Source: Tenebrio molitor
Lineage: Eukaryota; Arthropoda; Insecta; Coleoptera; Tenebrionidae
Length of the DNA: 64,000 nucleotides
Reading direction: 5' to 3'
Assembly: GCF_963966145.1 (NCBI RefSeq)
Contig: NC_091053.1
Coordinates: 18,910,001 to 18,974,000 of the forward strand
A model generated the notes under the pieces. The model was given only the letters and a program-made list of their open reading frames with translations. It was not told the DNA's origin and searched no databases. Below are positions 39,606 through 51,482 of this stretch, in pieces (within the stretch, counting starts at the first letter, position 1; the number at the start of each line of letters is the position of its first letter). A program made the position numbers and the translations under genes.

Positions 39606-41679
39606 ACCGAACTGTACATATTTGCCCCATCACGCGGTACTCAAGGATTCTACATCGACCAAGTTAAGAGTTGTTTTTAACGCGTCATTTCGCTCAGCTG
39701 ATGCATTAAGTCTAAATGACAATCTTATGGCAGGACCTACAATCCAGCCAGAGCTTTTTGCAATTTTGTTGAGATTCAGAACTTTTAAATACGTCGTAAA
39801 CGGGGACATAGCTAAAATGTACCGTATGATAGAAATACATCCCGATCACAGTGACTATCAACGAATTGTTTGGCGCGAGAACACCGAAGATCCGCTAAAA
39901 ACGTATAGATTAACCACTCTAACCTACGGTACAAAACCGGCCAGTTTTCTAGCAACAAGATGTCTTAAAGAACTAGCTCTTCAAAACGTAAATCAGTACC
40001 CGGAAGCCGCTAAAGCAATTCAACAGGATTTTTACGTAGACGATCTTCTGACGGGAGGAGACTCACTTGAAAACCTAATCACTTTACGAGATCAAATAAT
40101 TCAAATTTTAGCTCATGGTGGTTTCTTATTACGTAAATGGGCCGCCAATCATCCTGCATTAATTCCAGATAGTCACGAGCCTAATCTCAACGTCAGTTTC
40201 GATAAGGATGCTTACACTAAAACGTTAGGGCTTTTTTGGAATCCTAATCACGATTCGTTACGCTATCAGGTAAAACAGTGCGACATTCCGAAAAGACTAA
40301 CAAAACGCGAAATCCTGTCTAAAACTGCCCAGGTATTCGATCCATTGGGTCTTGTGGCGCCAGTAGTAGTAAAAGCAAAAATAATCCTTCAACAGTGCTG
40401 GAGTTTGAAAATTGGATGGGACGATCTATTACCTGAAACTATTTATTGTGCATGGGTTAAGATCTTGCAAGAACTCGCTCACTTAAACGAAATCGAAATT
40501 CCCAGAAACATAATAAAATCAAGCCCCGTACAGGTGCAACTACATGGTTTTGGTGACGCATCACAAATCGCATATGGCGCTGCTGTCTATCTAAGAACAA
40601 CTGATCATAGTGGCAATCATCAAGTTCACTTAATTTGCGCTAAATCTCGTGTGGCTCCTCTTCGCGCTGTTACGTTACCACGCTTGGAGCTGTGTGCCGC
40701 CTTAACGTTGTCGCAATTATTTAATACAGTTTTACGAACGATAAATGTCAAAATTGATCAGCAATTTCTCTGGACAGATTCCACAGTCGTTCTGGCATGG
40801 ATAAACGCTACATCTTCAAACTTACAAACATTTGTAGGAAATCGAGTTTCCGAAATTCAAACGCTAACGGATGCGAAAGATTGGTATCATGTCAAAAGCG
40901 AAAGTAACCCTGCGGATGTACTAAGCCGAGGTGCTTTACCTGGTCAACTCAAAACTAATAAACTGTGGTGGAACGGTCCTGATTGGCTGTCAGAAAACAA
41001 CGACACTTGGCCCGTATCTAACGTAAATCTTTCGGATATTGAAATTCCAGAACGGCGAACTGTCACTCTGACCAATATTCATTCTCGCGAAAGACAACTA
41101 CCGCTTCTTACAAAATTTTCAAATTACAAAAAAACTGAACGCGTAATGTCATGGGTATTACGGTTCATCAACAATTGTAGGAAGCCAAACCAAAGGCAAA
41201 TCTCTAGTTCTTTAACATGTGAAGAATTAAAAGATTCCATGAAGGCCATCATGCGTTTAATTCAAGAAGTTGCATTCAACGATGAATTAGCTTGCCTTAA
41301 ACAAAACAAACCGATTAACAAGAAATCACGTTTACTGTGCTTAAATATTTTTCTCGACAAGAATGATAATTTAATTCGCGCGGGAGGTAGGTTGCAAAAC
41401 TCATCCTTAACTTACGATGTCAAACATCCCATCGTGCTACCAAACGATCACCATTTGATTAAGGCATTAGTCAAACACGTGCACATTGAGCAACTGCACG
41501 CTGGTGTTCAGGGAACTTTAGCCGCGTTACGTCAAAATTTTTGGATAATTTCTCCACGCAGTGTGGTACGCAAGATTTTGCACCAGTGTTTGCAATGTTT
41601 TAAAGTCAAACCAAGCGTTATGTATCCTATTATGGGTAATTTGCCCAAATCCCGTGTCGAACCAACCAGACCATTTTAA
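39556..41679 (+). CDS. BEL/Pao pol part: reverse transcriptase, RNase H, integrase zinc-binding domain
   Basis: The open frame (from 39499 with the duplication) shows the RT blocks LRVVFNASF, VNGDIAKMYRMIEI and FYVDDLLTGG (catalytic YVDD at 40033-40044), then an RNase H with HGFGDASQIAYGAAVY and LWTDSTVVLAWI. Near the end, HVHIEQLHAGVQGTLAALR...CLQCFKVKP is the HHCC zinc finger of integrase. A TAA at 41677-41679 ends the frame between the zinc finger and the integrase core; sequence continues in the same frame afterwards. Confidence 0.9.
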   Translation, partial: YISLGHMEEVPGCELNKPNCTYLPHHAVLKDSTSTKLRVVFNASFRSADALSLNDNLMAGPTIQPELFAILLRFRTFKYVVNGDIAKMYRMIEIHPDHSDYQRIVWRENTEDPLKTYRLTTLTYGTKPASFLATRCLKELALQNVNQYPEAAKAIQQDFYVDDLLTGGDSLENLITLRDQIIQILAHGGFLLRKWAANHPALIPDSHEPNLNVSFDKDAYTKTLGLFWNPNHDSLRYQVKQCDIPKRLTKREILSKTAQVFDPLGLVAPVVVKAKIILQQCWSLKIGWDDLLPETIYCAWVKILQELAHLNEIEIPRNIIKSSPVQVQLHGFGDASQIAYGAAVYLRTTDHSGNHQVHLICAKSRVAPLRAVTLPRLELCAALTLSQLFNTVLRTINVKIDQQFLWTDSTVVLAWINATSSNLQTFVGNRVSEIQTLTDAKDWYHVKSESNPADVLSRGALPGQLKTNKLWWNGPDWLSENNDTWPVSNVNLSDIEIPERRTVTLTNIHSRERQLPLLTKFSNYKKTERVMSWVLRFINNCRKPNQRQISSSLTCEELKDSMKAIMRLIQEVAFNDELACLKQNKPINKKSRLLCLNIFLDKNDNLIRAGGRLQNSSLTYDVKHPIVLPNDHHLIKALVKHVHIEQLHAGVQGTLAALRQNFWIISPRSVVRKILHQCLQCFKVKPSVMYPIMGNLPKSRVEPTRPF

Positions 41680-42606
41680 ATCAGTGGCGTAGATTATGCC
41701 GGGCCTATTTACATCAAGGAATGTCGTGGTCGCAGTAAGCGTACTGTGAAGGCATATATTTGCGTCTTTGTCTGTTTTTCAACTAAAGCCGTGCATTTAG
41801 AACTAGTTGGTGACTTAACGACTCAAACCTTTTTGAATGCGCTAAAACGCTTCATATCAAGACGTGGTCATGTGTACCATCTTTATTCGGACAATGCTAC
41901 AAATTTCGTTGGCGCCAATAGAGAATTACTGGAACTAAGAACATTTCTAAAGTCAGCTTCATTTAGTCAAATTACAGAAAATCTGGCTAATAAGGGTATC
42001 TCGTGGCATTTCATTCCCCCCAGATCCCCGCACATGGGCGGTATTTGGGAAATAAACGTAAAATCCATTAAAGGTCATTTAAAGAGAACAATTGGAGAAG
42101 TCGTGCTTTCCTACGAAGAATTGTATACCCTGTTAACAAGAATTGAAGCAGTCCTAAACTCCAGACCTTTGTGTCCCTTGAGTAACGATCCTAATGACCT
42201 TAATCCCATAACCCCTGGTCACTTCCTCATCGGAGAGCCATTAACTTCTATAAGCGAAAGAGATCTTACGACGACGAGGATCAACCGATTGACGCAATGG
42301 CAAAGAGTGGAACAGATGAGGCAGCACTTTTGGCACCGCTGGCAAAGGGAGTACCTTGTTCAAAACATCAATCGTTCCAAGCAGCTCCGTGGTTCCGGTT
42401 CCAGACCGTCCACCCCCGCCTTGGAAGTTGGTTCCATGGTGATCCTAGTTGAGGACAACACGCCGCCACTACAATGGAAATTGGGACGCATCGTAGAACT
42501 TCATCCCGGAAGTGACGGTGTTGTGCGCGTAGTGTCCGTAAAGACTGTCAATGGCATCTTCAAAAGAGCCACGCGAAAGGTGTGCGTTCTGCCAGCGAAT
42601 GAATAG
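41680..42606 (+). CDS. BEL/Pao integrase core and C-terminal domain
   Basis: In the frame after the stop, GVDYAGPI gives the first catalytic Asp, LYSDNATNF the second Asp and PHMGGIWE the catalytic Glu of the integrase core. A DUF5641-type C-terminal part follows (RLTQWQRVEQMRQHFWHRW), with a small beta-rich end (GSMVILVEDNTPPLQWKLGRI). The first ATG after the stop is at 41746, inside the core. No further breaks were seen. Confidence 0.88.
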   Translation: MSGVDYAGPIYIKECRGRSKRTVKAYICVFVCFSTKAVHLELVGDLTTQTFLNALKRFISRRGHVYHLYSDNATNFVGANRELLELRTFLKSASFSQITENLANKGISWHFIPPRSPHMGGIWEINVKSIKGHLKRTIGEVVLSYEELYTLLTRIEAVLNSRPLCPLSNDPNDLNPITPGHFLIGEPLTSISERDLTTTRINRLTQWQRVEQMRQHFWHRWQREYLVQNINRSKQLRGSGSRPSTPALEVGSMVILVEDNTPPLQWKLGRIVELHPGSDGVVRVVSVKTVNGIFKRATRKVCVLPANE

Positions 42607-42783
42607 ACTATGTTTGTATCGTGTAAATATTTGTTATAATTATGCATTAACCCTTTTTTTTACAATTGACTTCAATGTTTGTATTTTTTAATGTTTTTTG
42701 TCATGTTTATTATGTAACAATCCTTTTTCTAATAACCATGTTCGATCTTTGCTAATTCCAATATTTTTGAAGTCCGTGCCTTC

Positions 42784-42794
42784 AAGGGGGGCGG
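42784..42794 (+). other. Polypurine tract before the 3' LTR
   Basis: AAGGGGGGCGG lies a few bases upstream of the 3' LTR, the usual primer for plus-strand synthesis. Confidence 0.7.
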
Positions 42795-42798
42795 TATA

Positions 42799-43067
42799 TG
42801 TACAAAATAATGTAATTTTGAACGTTATTGTTAGAAACAGGTACTGTAGCAGGTAGTCCTGCCTACTTTCTTTGTGAGAGGGGTGAAATCACCCACCCTT
42901 ATTTAAGTCGAGATATAGCGGTAAAAACGAGAGTCTACCACTATCCTTGGTACTTAACACTTGTACATCAACATTTTGTCATACAATAAAGTTTTTAAGT
43001 AGTTATACAAAGACGACTATATCATTTGAACGGCTAATATCACCACCCAACAGTGATTAATCGTTCA
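42799..43067 (+). repeat. 3' LTR of the BEL/Pao element
   Basis: It is identical by eye to the 5' LTR over 269 bp and is followed by the GTTAC target duplication (43068-43072). Confidence 0.93.
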
Positions 43068-43189
43068 GTTACATTAAAATAATGAAATAGACTTAAATTA
43101 GGAATAGGAACTCTTATAAATGATTGATTTCAAAAATTTTGTGAGAAATAATTTTGACAAAATTTTCATAAATTACTGAATTATTTCGG

Positions 43190-43530
43190 AGGTAATTTTA
43201 AGGACATGAGGACTGTAGGAACATTCAGTTTTAATGCTCCATAAGTTCATTCTACTTGGTTGTTAATAATAAACCCAACAATGTGACCCCACATGTTTTC
43301 CATTGGGTTGAAATCAGGAAATTGTGAAGGCCATCGTATAGAATCTACACTAATCTAATCTGATAATCAAATATATTCTATTGCGCAGAAATGCAATTCA
43401 ATATTACAATATTTAATGGCTTTTAGGAATGAATCATATTTTTGACACAGTTTAAAAATATGTCTTTTCGGCCTCTGTCTCTAAATTTATTAAAGTTTTC
43501 ATTCGCCCAAATCGTCTCGAAACATTTAAT
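43190..43530 (-). mobile_element. Tc1-like transposase relic
   Basis: On the minus strand, near 43250-43345, RWPSQFPDFNPMENMWGHI is the conserved Tc1/mariner block before the last acidic residue. The surrounding frame is full of stops. The copy resembles the relic at 22700-23180 only in this motif. Confidence 0.5.
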
Positions 43531-43642
43531 TCCATGCCTAGGCAAGAAAATCGAAACAGAAAATTTTAATGAGAGATTTTAGGTTGGTGGCACTGGGTGT
43601 CAATAACATGTAGATTTTTTGACAAATTCAAGGAAAATTCAC

Positions 43643-43948
43643 AGTTATTTGTATCATAAGGCCACAAACTGTCATTTTACAAGTGCGAGCATGATTTGTG
43701 GTCCGAGGCGTCAGCCGAGGCTCACAAGTGCAAATTAACATTATTAAATATCAAAAACACAAGCCTTATGACTTACTTGAGTTTTGAATTCCCTATTCGG
43801 TAATATTTTAACAAAAACTATTTCTTTTGCTTTAAAAAAATTGTCGGCGGAAAAATGTTTGTGTATCATAGAGCCTCGGCTGACGCCTCAGACGCAAACC
43901 TTGCTCGCACTTACAAAATGAGTTTCTGGCCTTGCGATACAAATAACT
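43643..43948. mobile_element. MITE with about 50-bp inverted ends and internal GC-rich hairpins
   Basis: The left end (AGTTATTTGTATCATAAGGC) and right end (AGTTATTTGTATCGCAAGGC, reverse complement) pair over about 50 bp up to the GTGCGAGC motif. Inside each arm CGAGGCGTCAGCCGAGG or its inverse forms a small GC-rich hairpin. The target duplication is unclear. Confidence 0.65.
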
Positions 43949-44553
43949 ATTAGTGAAAAAACAATCTTAAAGTGTGTATATTTTTATTAAAAAATCGAAA
44001 CAAGAGGAAAGAGAAGAAATTAGTTGATTTATCTGGTATGTTGGCAAATTGCGAAGAAAACTTTCTCATTAACTTTCAATTAGCAATAAAAAATCAAATT
44101 CGCAATTCCTGTAGGAATTCGTGCTTTTCTGTTGTAAACAATAAAAAACCATGAAATGTTTTTCGACCAAATAACAATAAAAAATACACAATTTACACAC
44201 TCTAGCTAGAAACCATATGTCTCACTGTTTTTATGTTTACTGTTGGTGTAAACTTCTCAAAGCGTCATCCAACACAAATGTCAGTTCCCTCGTAACGTCG
44301 CTTTCAGTCTGATGTTCCCTAATCACTGTGAATCAATGTACTATCATCATCCACAACCACAAAATTAAACGTCATATCCTGTTTAACTTTAATACAAGTC
44401 ACAGACATTGATAAAACGTTGTGACAACTTGTGTAGGTACCTTTGATGGACTAAGGAGTGGAGTTTTGTGACTTTTGCATGTTGAAAAGTGTCGACATTA
44501 AAAAGTGTTTAACCGTATGAGGTGCAGAGATGCCCTAGCGATAAAACACAGAC
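43949..44553. other. Non-coding stretch upstream of the 44554 exon candidate
   Basis: No gene is seen up to about 44400. A short upstream ORF (ATG at 44517) overlaps the start of the candidate exon. If that exon is real, promoter and 5' UTR lie here. Confidence 0.3.
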
Positions 44554-44668
44554 ATGCTTGTAGTGCTGTTGTGCTGCATGATGAAAATCGTTGAATTTTC
44601 CACGGGGAAACCCGTGGGAAAACCTCCGGTTCGTGTGAGGCGAAGAAGAAGATATGTGAGGACTAAAG
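44554..44668 (+). CDS. Candidate first coding exon of an unidentified secreted protein
   Basis: The ATG at 44554 opens MLVVLLCCMMKIVEF, a short hydrophobic start that could be a signal peptide, then GKPVGKPPVRVRRRRRYVRT with a cluster of five Arg that could serve as a furin-type cleavage site. The exon would end at AAAG followed by GTAATC (donor at about 44669). Base composition is less AT-rich than its surroundings. No downstream exon was found, so this could be a chance ORF. Confidence 0.3.
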
Positions 44669-45076
44669 GTAATCAATCATATTTTTCAATTTGTGTATGT
44701 TGTAGTACGTGTGAGAGGAGAAACAGTTGTGTTAAATAATTTCGTCAAGATTTCGAAGAATGTTCTTGCCGTTATTGGACATAAAACGGTCATTCACAAT
44801 GCCTGCATGAACAAGAGCGCATTTCTCTTAATTGAAAGATATTGCGAGAATTGCTTCCAATTAGGAGAAACGAAAACGTTATTAATAGTATAATCCAAGT
44901 GGGAGGCTTAGATCCTAATATATCTTGATCGGCTGTAGGTTTCATTAATGAAATGATCATGTAAGGTTTATTTTTATTTAACGAAAAGTAGCAAAAACGC
45001 TCTAATAACAGAAGAGAAAGAAATTTGTAATAACGAGACAAATACAAATTGCCCGTAAAATTCATTTTTGTAAGTA

Positions 45077-45251
45077 TCGGGTGTTCATTTAAATATCCGG
45101 TTAAAGTTGGCATTGAAGTGTTGATTGTGAATGCACTGCGGATTACGGATCACAGATCAGCTGTTTGAATCTTACGCTTTTTACACGAGTGGTGCGTTCA
45201 CAATCGACTCTTCAAGACGTACTTTGAGGAGAAATTTAAATGAACACCCGA
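45077..45251. mobile_element. Foldback MITE family C, copy 2
   Basis: Ends TCGGGTGTTCATTTAAAT pair with their inverse; TA on both sides (45075-45076, 45252-45253). Confidence 0.75.
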
Positions 45252-46215
45252 TACATTTTGAGATTTAAATAAATAAGAATTAAATAAACAAGAATGTGGT
45301 TTTTGTTGTGGAAGGAACTTTTGTTGTATTTCTGTAGAACGTTTACTTCAAGGAAATCGATATCAAAGAATGAAACACATGTGCAACTATTACTTTATCT
45401 TCACAAGAGTTTTTGCCGAAAGTATTCTACTGGAGTGATAACGATGACATTGTTTGATTTAGTTTATTTTTAACAATTAATCTTACTGCAAAAACACATG
45501 ATCTATGAATACAATGTTTTAGTTAAATAACATTTAGATACCTTTAACGTCTACCCAAAGGAAATTATGTGAATGTAATATTTCGAAGAGAATTTATGCC
45601 AAGAATTGTATCGCTCTGTTAAACATTTTTTGCAAGTTATCAAAACAAACAAAACGTATTAGACTTTTAAATGGAATTTAATTGGAAATAGCTATTCTTT
45701 TTGTCTGGATAAAGAAAAAGGAATGAGTTTCTTATGGTCTACATTGAGCGAATGAAGTTTAGCGTTTAGCATTTGTAAAATGGATTCTTAGTCTTTGAGC
45801 ACTCAGTCGTGAAGTTTGCGGCAACTAATACATTGTGTGTGTTACATTTTGCTAGAAGATTACTGAATCGGCAAGGAATTTTCCTCAACAGATAAAAGAT
45901 CAATTTTCGTTTATTGCTTTCTCGTTTTGGTAACGTATCTGTAATCACCTCGCTCGTGCGGAAAAAATTGGAACTAAATACATTGTGTAAATCGAAGATT
46001 TTTCGATACATTTCTCTAGGAAAAATTCTCCACAAAGTTTGCATAATTCACAATTATATTTGTGACACCTTAAAAAATGTATCGTGTTCAACTTTTTAAT
46101 GTGTATAAGTAAAACTATTAATAATATACTTTTCTATCTAATGTTGTGAAATAAAACAGCCGGAATTGGAAGTGTTTTAGGTGTGAATCACCCTTTACGT
46201 GAATGTGTATTAGCA

Positions 46216-46412
46216 TCGGGTGTTCATTTAAATTTCTTCTCGAAGTTGGCGTTGAAAAGTCGATTGTGAACGCCCCACTCGTCGGTCTGCAGAATAAAAA
46301 CACAAATAACGCAAAAAGTGAGGTTATATTTAAACAGTGATCTGTAATTCCTGGAGCGTTCATAATCGACTATCAACGCCAACTTTGAGGAGAAACTTAA
46401 ATGAACGCCCGA
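46216..46412. mobile_element. Foldback MITE family C, copy 3
   Basis: Same ends and arms as copies 1 and 2; the left TA has changed to CA. It is in the opposite orientation to copy 1, as judged from the central segment. Confidence 0.75.
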
Positions 46413-47029
46413 TATAATTATCGCAATCGCTCTGATTAACAATTCTTTTCAAAAAATAAATCCTGCGACAATGAAAATTGATAATAAAGATAATGTATTT
46501 TATCAAAGTGGGTTAACATGAGTATACAAGAAAAGTACTTATAACATTTTTTTGGTTTATTGGTTTTTGTTGTTCTGTTAATTATAATCAATCAAGAAGA
46601 TCTAAATCTGAAATCCATCATAGCAAAATTCAGTTGTTTTTTATTCCTTTAGACGCAGCGGCTAATTGTTGCGACCCTTATTGTTATAATATTAAATGAA
46701 AAAAAGTCTGGAAGAGTGAAGACAGTTTTGGTGGTGAATCTGTTATTAAGTGCAACGAAAAAAATACATAAAAAATATTTGTAACTAGGAGGTTATGGTG
46801 ATTGTTACAATAAGTTACAACTGACAGGAGCAAAATGTAAATGTGCGACTGACCTCAATCAAACGCCCATACTGATTGCATAATGTTTCCTAAAATTATT
46901 GCAATAATTAAAGAGTCACCGTAAAAATCCACGGCATCTATTAATGTTCAAAAAATCATCACAAAACCTGGGTAAAGTGTGGCCTCCAGCGTAGATATAC
47001 CAATTAGTGATTACATAAAAGAACCGCTA
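46413..47029. other. Gene-less AT-rich stretch
   Basis: No feature could be supported. Confidence 0.4.
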
Positions 47030-47490
47030 CATCTGTTACAATTAATACAGTAACTCCACCCTCTTTTGCTCTATCGCAAAGACAGTAGGAGTGCCAAAGA
47101 CAGTCCTCCTTTAAAATCGTCTGCTTCATCAAATGGTCGTTATTATCAATACAACACTGAAGGCGGCGACGAAGTGATTGTTGCACTCTTTATAGAAATA
47201 TTCTGTTGCTGCGAATTGTTACAGCACACAAAAAGAAGTCACACGGAGTTAGGTCTGGCGGTATGGCAGGCCACACTGTAACACCATTTCGTCCTATACC
47301 TCGTGCAGACAATTGTTGCGTTTTTAGTATTTTCCAAATCGTTTTTATGTGCCAGTCGTTGGGTGCTAGTTCCTACCGCGTTTCGACACTTTTCAAAATA
47401 GCCTCTTCAACCCTTTTAATTCGCTCAGGACGTGGTCTGCAACACTCGTGGCATGGAAGCTTCACAATAAGCCAATGTTTTTACTATTCG
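47030..47490 (-). mobile_element. DUF4817-type transposase relic with internal deletion
   Basis: On the minus strand the relic reads RIKRVEEAILKSVET (second helix-turn-helix region), then an HIKTIWKILKTQQL piece, and directly WPAIPPDLTPCDFFL, the conserved block near the last catalytic Asp, then LRRRLQCCIDN. The catalytic middle is gone. It belongs to the same broad family as the relics at 2216, 6941 and 26560. Confidence 0.6.
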
Positions 47491-47925
47491 TAAATGTAGA
47501 GGTTAAAAAAATCACTTCGAAATCAACGAATCATCAAACGTAAACAATAATCGTTTGAAGTCGGATAAAAAACAAACTAATTAATACTCTTATCTCTCTG
47601 CCTCGATTGCAAGGGACAAAGAAATAGTCTAAAAACAGGGGGGCTTGTTTGTACACGGGTCAAAAACAATTATTTCACTAGACAAATGGATGGACGGCTG
47701 GTTAAATTATGGGGGGTGAAATGATAAAAAAATATGAGAATTTGAAAACGGTGGTGGATAAAATTGTTGTTGTTACTGGCTAAAATTAATGTACTTATTT
47801 TTGGGACACGTTGTATAAACACATTAGAAAACCTTTTAATGGAACGTATCTGTTACATATTTGTTTTGTTTAATACATGGGATTTATTATGGATGGGAAT
47901 TTTAAACAAATTACAATCCATTGTA

Positions 47926-48486
47926 CAAAGTGATCGAAAAGAAAACAAATCAGAACAGGCGTTGCAAATTATCGGTCACGTCGTAGCGGAATCCTATGCA
48001 AATAAGTGTTCAATGCATGGGCGGATACAATTTGTGGTCTCAAACACCACTTTCTAATAAATCATACCTCATAAATTTTAGGCGTTCGAGTTATAATTGC
48101 GAATTTTATTATTTTATCTGATAATGGAGAAAATTTTCATAAAATAAACAAGAGCAACATTTTTACATTCGTAAGAATGACTAATTTACCAACTTTGTAC
48201 CAGAAATGTCAAACAAACGTCAGTTTTAAACCAACGGTGTTGATGTTAACCCTGAAAAAAAAATTTCGATTTCGGCAAAGCGGTAAAATGAGTTTTACCA
48301 TTGAAGATGAAGCACTAATTATTATTAACAATTAATTAATAGATTTTTTTCAAAGGTAGGCAACCAATAAAACGACTGTGTATAGCAAGTATACATACGT
48401 GTACGATTAAGCTAAGACAGACGATTCAATGAAACAAAAGATAAGGTAGCGGTAGCACTCTTAATTTGTTTTCTTGTTGATGACTG
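47926..48486 (-). mobile_element. TA-flanked non-autonomous DNA transposon family E, copy 2 (561 bp)
   Basis: The reverse complement follows the copy at 30725 through most of its length (shared TTTATTGGTTGCCTACCTTT and GCAAATTATC-type stretches) with many mismatches and indels. Ends CAAAGTGATCGAAAAGAAAA and its partner abut TA (47924-47925, 48487-48488). Confidence 0.7.
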
Positions 48487-48488
48487 TA

Positions 48489-51260
48489 TGTCACGTTATA
48501 ACGTTTCCTTTTGTCGAAATGATGATTCTATTCTTTTTTCCGTCCTTCTGTTGGCATTCGATTCAGCATATTTTAAAATATACATATTTTGGATATTTTG
48601 CTCATAAAAATATGATCTGAACAATCTCGTTTGAGGAAACAGTCAATACAAAAAAATGAGACTTCTAAATGTGTGGTGTATTATAGTATTGCCGTTATAA
48701 CTTTTTATCTGCTCCGCCCACATAAATTGACTAATGGTAATCAAAGCCAAATTCAATCTGTATAATTTTTTATCACATTTGCCACGTAAAAAACTTAAGG
48801 TTAAAATTTAGCTGTCAAGTCCACAATTATTGTTTTAGTTTTAAAAAAATAAAATGTCATTAAGACAATTCGAATGTCAGAATTGTTTTTCTGTGTAAAT
48901 CAGATCGTCTTAACAATTTATTTGATTGGTAACTAAGAAAATGTAATGGGCGGGACATATAAAATGTTACGTTGTCCTTAGTTTATCCTGTTTGTCACTT
49001 ACGTGTTCGATCAACAAATTGTTTGGTAGAGAATCGTTGTGTTTTAATTTTTCCTGGTTTCTCGCTGTCGCCGTCTACTTTTATAAGTTTCAAGCATAAA
49101 ATTATTTTGAATGATAAGCACCACCCACAATTTTTTTTTCGTGCCATCAGCTTGCAGAGATGGCGGAAATTGCAATCTGAAATTTTAACACGAAAACGAA
49201 AGTTTCTGAAAACCACATTCCTTTAATCATAATTTTAATATGACTGAGACTAAAAGCGGTAGTAAAAAATAGAAGCACGTCACGGTTTAATGATTTTTAA
49301 ATCAAAGTATAGAAAAAAAAAATTTTTTCAAATATTTCTAATGCAAATCTTTTGTCATGGGGAATTCTCTGAATATTTTTAGTACTTCAAGTATTCCACT
49401 AAAACAGGCAAATGCATCAAAAGCAGGTGTACCTATAGAAGTTAATTGAATTCTTGATAAATCGATAAACATTAATTTTTTTGATCCACTTTCTGCTGAT
49501 GCTCTAAACATTTATTGACAATTATGTAGAAGCCTTTTTAACTTAAAAAATCAATCACAGGATTATTTTTCTACAATATAATCATTAATTCCAATTTCTT
49601 GCTTTCTACTGTAATCTGTGAACTAAAGTTGTCTATGGCAATACCAAATTTAAATTAGCATATTATGTTAAGTCAGTTAAATGTAATGTGTAATATAATT
49701 AATTGCAGTAATGAAAACTGTGACGTAATTGTTAAGAAACTTAAACACTATAGAATAGAATGAAAGAAAATGTCAAAAAGACCTAAAAATGAAATTTATA
49801 TTTTTTATTGTGAATAATAAGGTGCAACAATCGTGTTTGTTATTATAGTATTCAGAACAAATTAACGCATCGAAATAAACTTAAATGAGAATAATAAAAA
49901 AAAATTAAATCAAGAAATAGTAATTAATGCAACGAGTGCATAACAGACGAGACAAAAGGCACTTTTTGGCCGAGGTGCACACAACATTATTTTCGTGTTC
50001 GTTTAGGCAAAAATTTTGAAAAACATGAATCAATTGTAAATTTTGGGGTTATCTTTGACAGATATCAAGTTAGGTATATAAACTGAAAAATGTATGTATT
50101 TAGTTATACCTATACCATTTTTCACGTTATGTATCTCGGGAAAGAAACACGAAAAATATTTTTTCTACGACTCTCCATAATGAGAAAAGTAATCAGCACA
50201 AATCTCGAATTTGACGTTTCTAAAGTCAAACCCGCCAGACAACTTCAATTGTTTTCAATGCACTCTTATGATATAACTCTAGAATGAAACGACACGCGAC
50301 AGCACATTTTTAACAGTCGTAGAAAAAATACTTTCTTTGCAAATGGTAACATGATGATAGGTAGGTGCTCTAGGACCAACGACCATCTGGTTGATCTGAC
50401 AGTCATGAAATAGAAATTTGAAAAAAAATTGTCTGGATTGTTATCTCAAAAAAAATTCGAAGTCTAAAAATAAATATGTAATAATAATTGTTTTATCACA
50501 GCACTGCAATGTAAATTGCATAATCTGAGTTGATATCGCCAATTTTCCTTATCTCAATTGGATGCGTTATAGATTTAAAGATAAAGATATATCAAGAAGA
50601 TTTTAATCGAGTCAGCCTTGCAGATAAAATCGGCTCCTCCCATTTTATTGTGATCTAAATTAAGGACGTTAGAAGAATTTAATGCAATTAATTTTACACT
50701 TAACGTTTTATGTTCTAAACACATACGTTGAAACTGCAGCAATTACAAATGATTTGTTGACGTTAATTTAAATTTTTCGTCAGATTCGTGCTACGCATTT
50801 CGTTGTAACTTGTCTACATCTAGCATCTACACGTCAAATGTCAACAACTTCCTAACCTTACTTTCTTGCATTTGTGTTTTCTGCAACATTTATTTTTAAT
50901 AATAAAATCTCATTTAAAAAATCATCGTCGCTTGCAAAAGAGCAAAAGAGCGTCGACGATAAATTGTCGCAGTTTAGGCGTGGTCTATGCAGCGCCGTTT
51001 TATTTCTTCTTCTGAATATTCACCTCTTCATTCTCTCCTGCACGAGCCGTCTTTAAAAGACCAAATTGCTAATTAGCTCCAGTGCTTCTGCTTCATCATA
51101 ACAAAATATCGCAGTCACGCAAACAAACTAGTGCACTCCTGTCAGCTTCATTGGTCCATTTCTTGTAAACAACTGTCATCTGCTACCTGGTTTAATTCGC
51201 AGTATCGCAGTCGACGTCTGACATAACAATTAATCCAACCATCCTGAAATTTCTCGATCG
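48489..51260. other. Gene-less AT-rich stretch
   Basis: No coding region, RNA gene or clear repeat was found; only short chance ORFs. Confidence 0.4.
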
Positions 51261-51482
51261 GAAAATCCTTTGACTCATGTTGCGCTCTCGAAACCTCATC
51301 ATCTGAATTACTTCCATGGACCCTCACACGCCCCTATCTACAACCACCATCACGTCACTTCTCTCACTACATATGTGCAAACCCCTGCTCGAGTGCTCGC
51401 ATCCCCTTCGTCTAGTTTATCGCCCCACGCTGTTCTTTCAGTCCCCTCCCGAAACGTGTCATGTGCTGAGAGACTTTCGCGA

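Larger units (their letters stand above)
36739..43067 (+). mobile_element. BEL/Pao LTR retrotransposon, full length with two coding breaks
   Basis: The element is 6329 bp with 269-bp LTRs that I could not tell apart by eye and a 5-bp duplication GTTAC at 36734-36738 and 43068-43072. The order is gag with DUF1759 and zinc knuckles, aspartic protease, reverse transcriptase, RNase H, integrase; this order and the A17/DUF1758-type domains mark the BEL/Pao (Belpaoviridae) group. No envelope gene is present. The family encodes one gag-pol polyprotein, but here it is broken by a 37-bp tandem duplication (39482-39555) and one stop codon (41677-41679). Identical LTRs mean a recent insertion. Confidence 0.95.
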
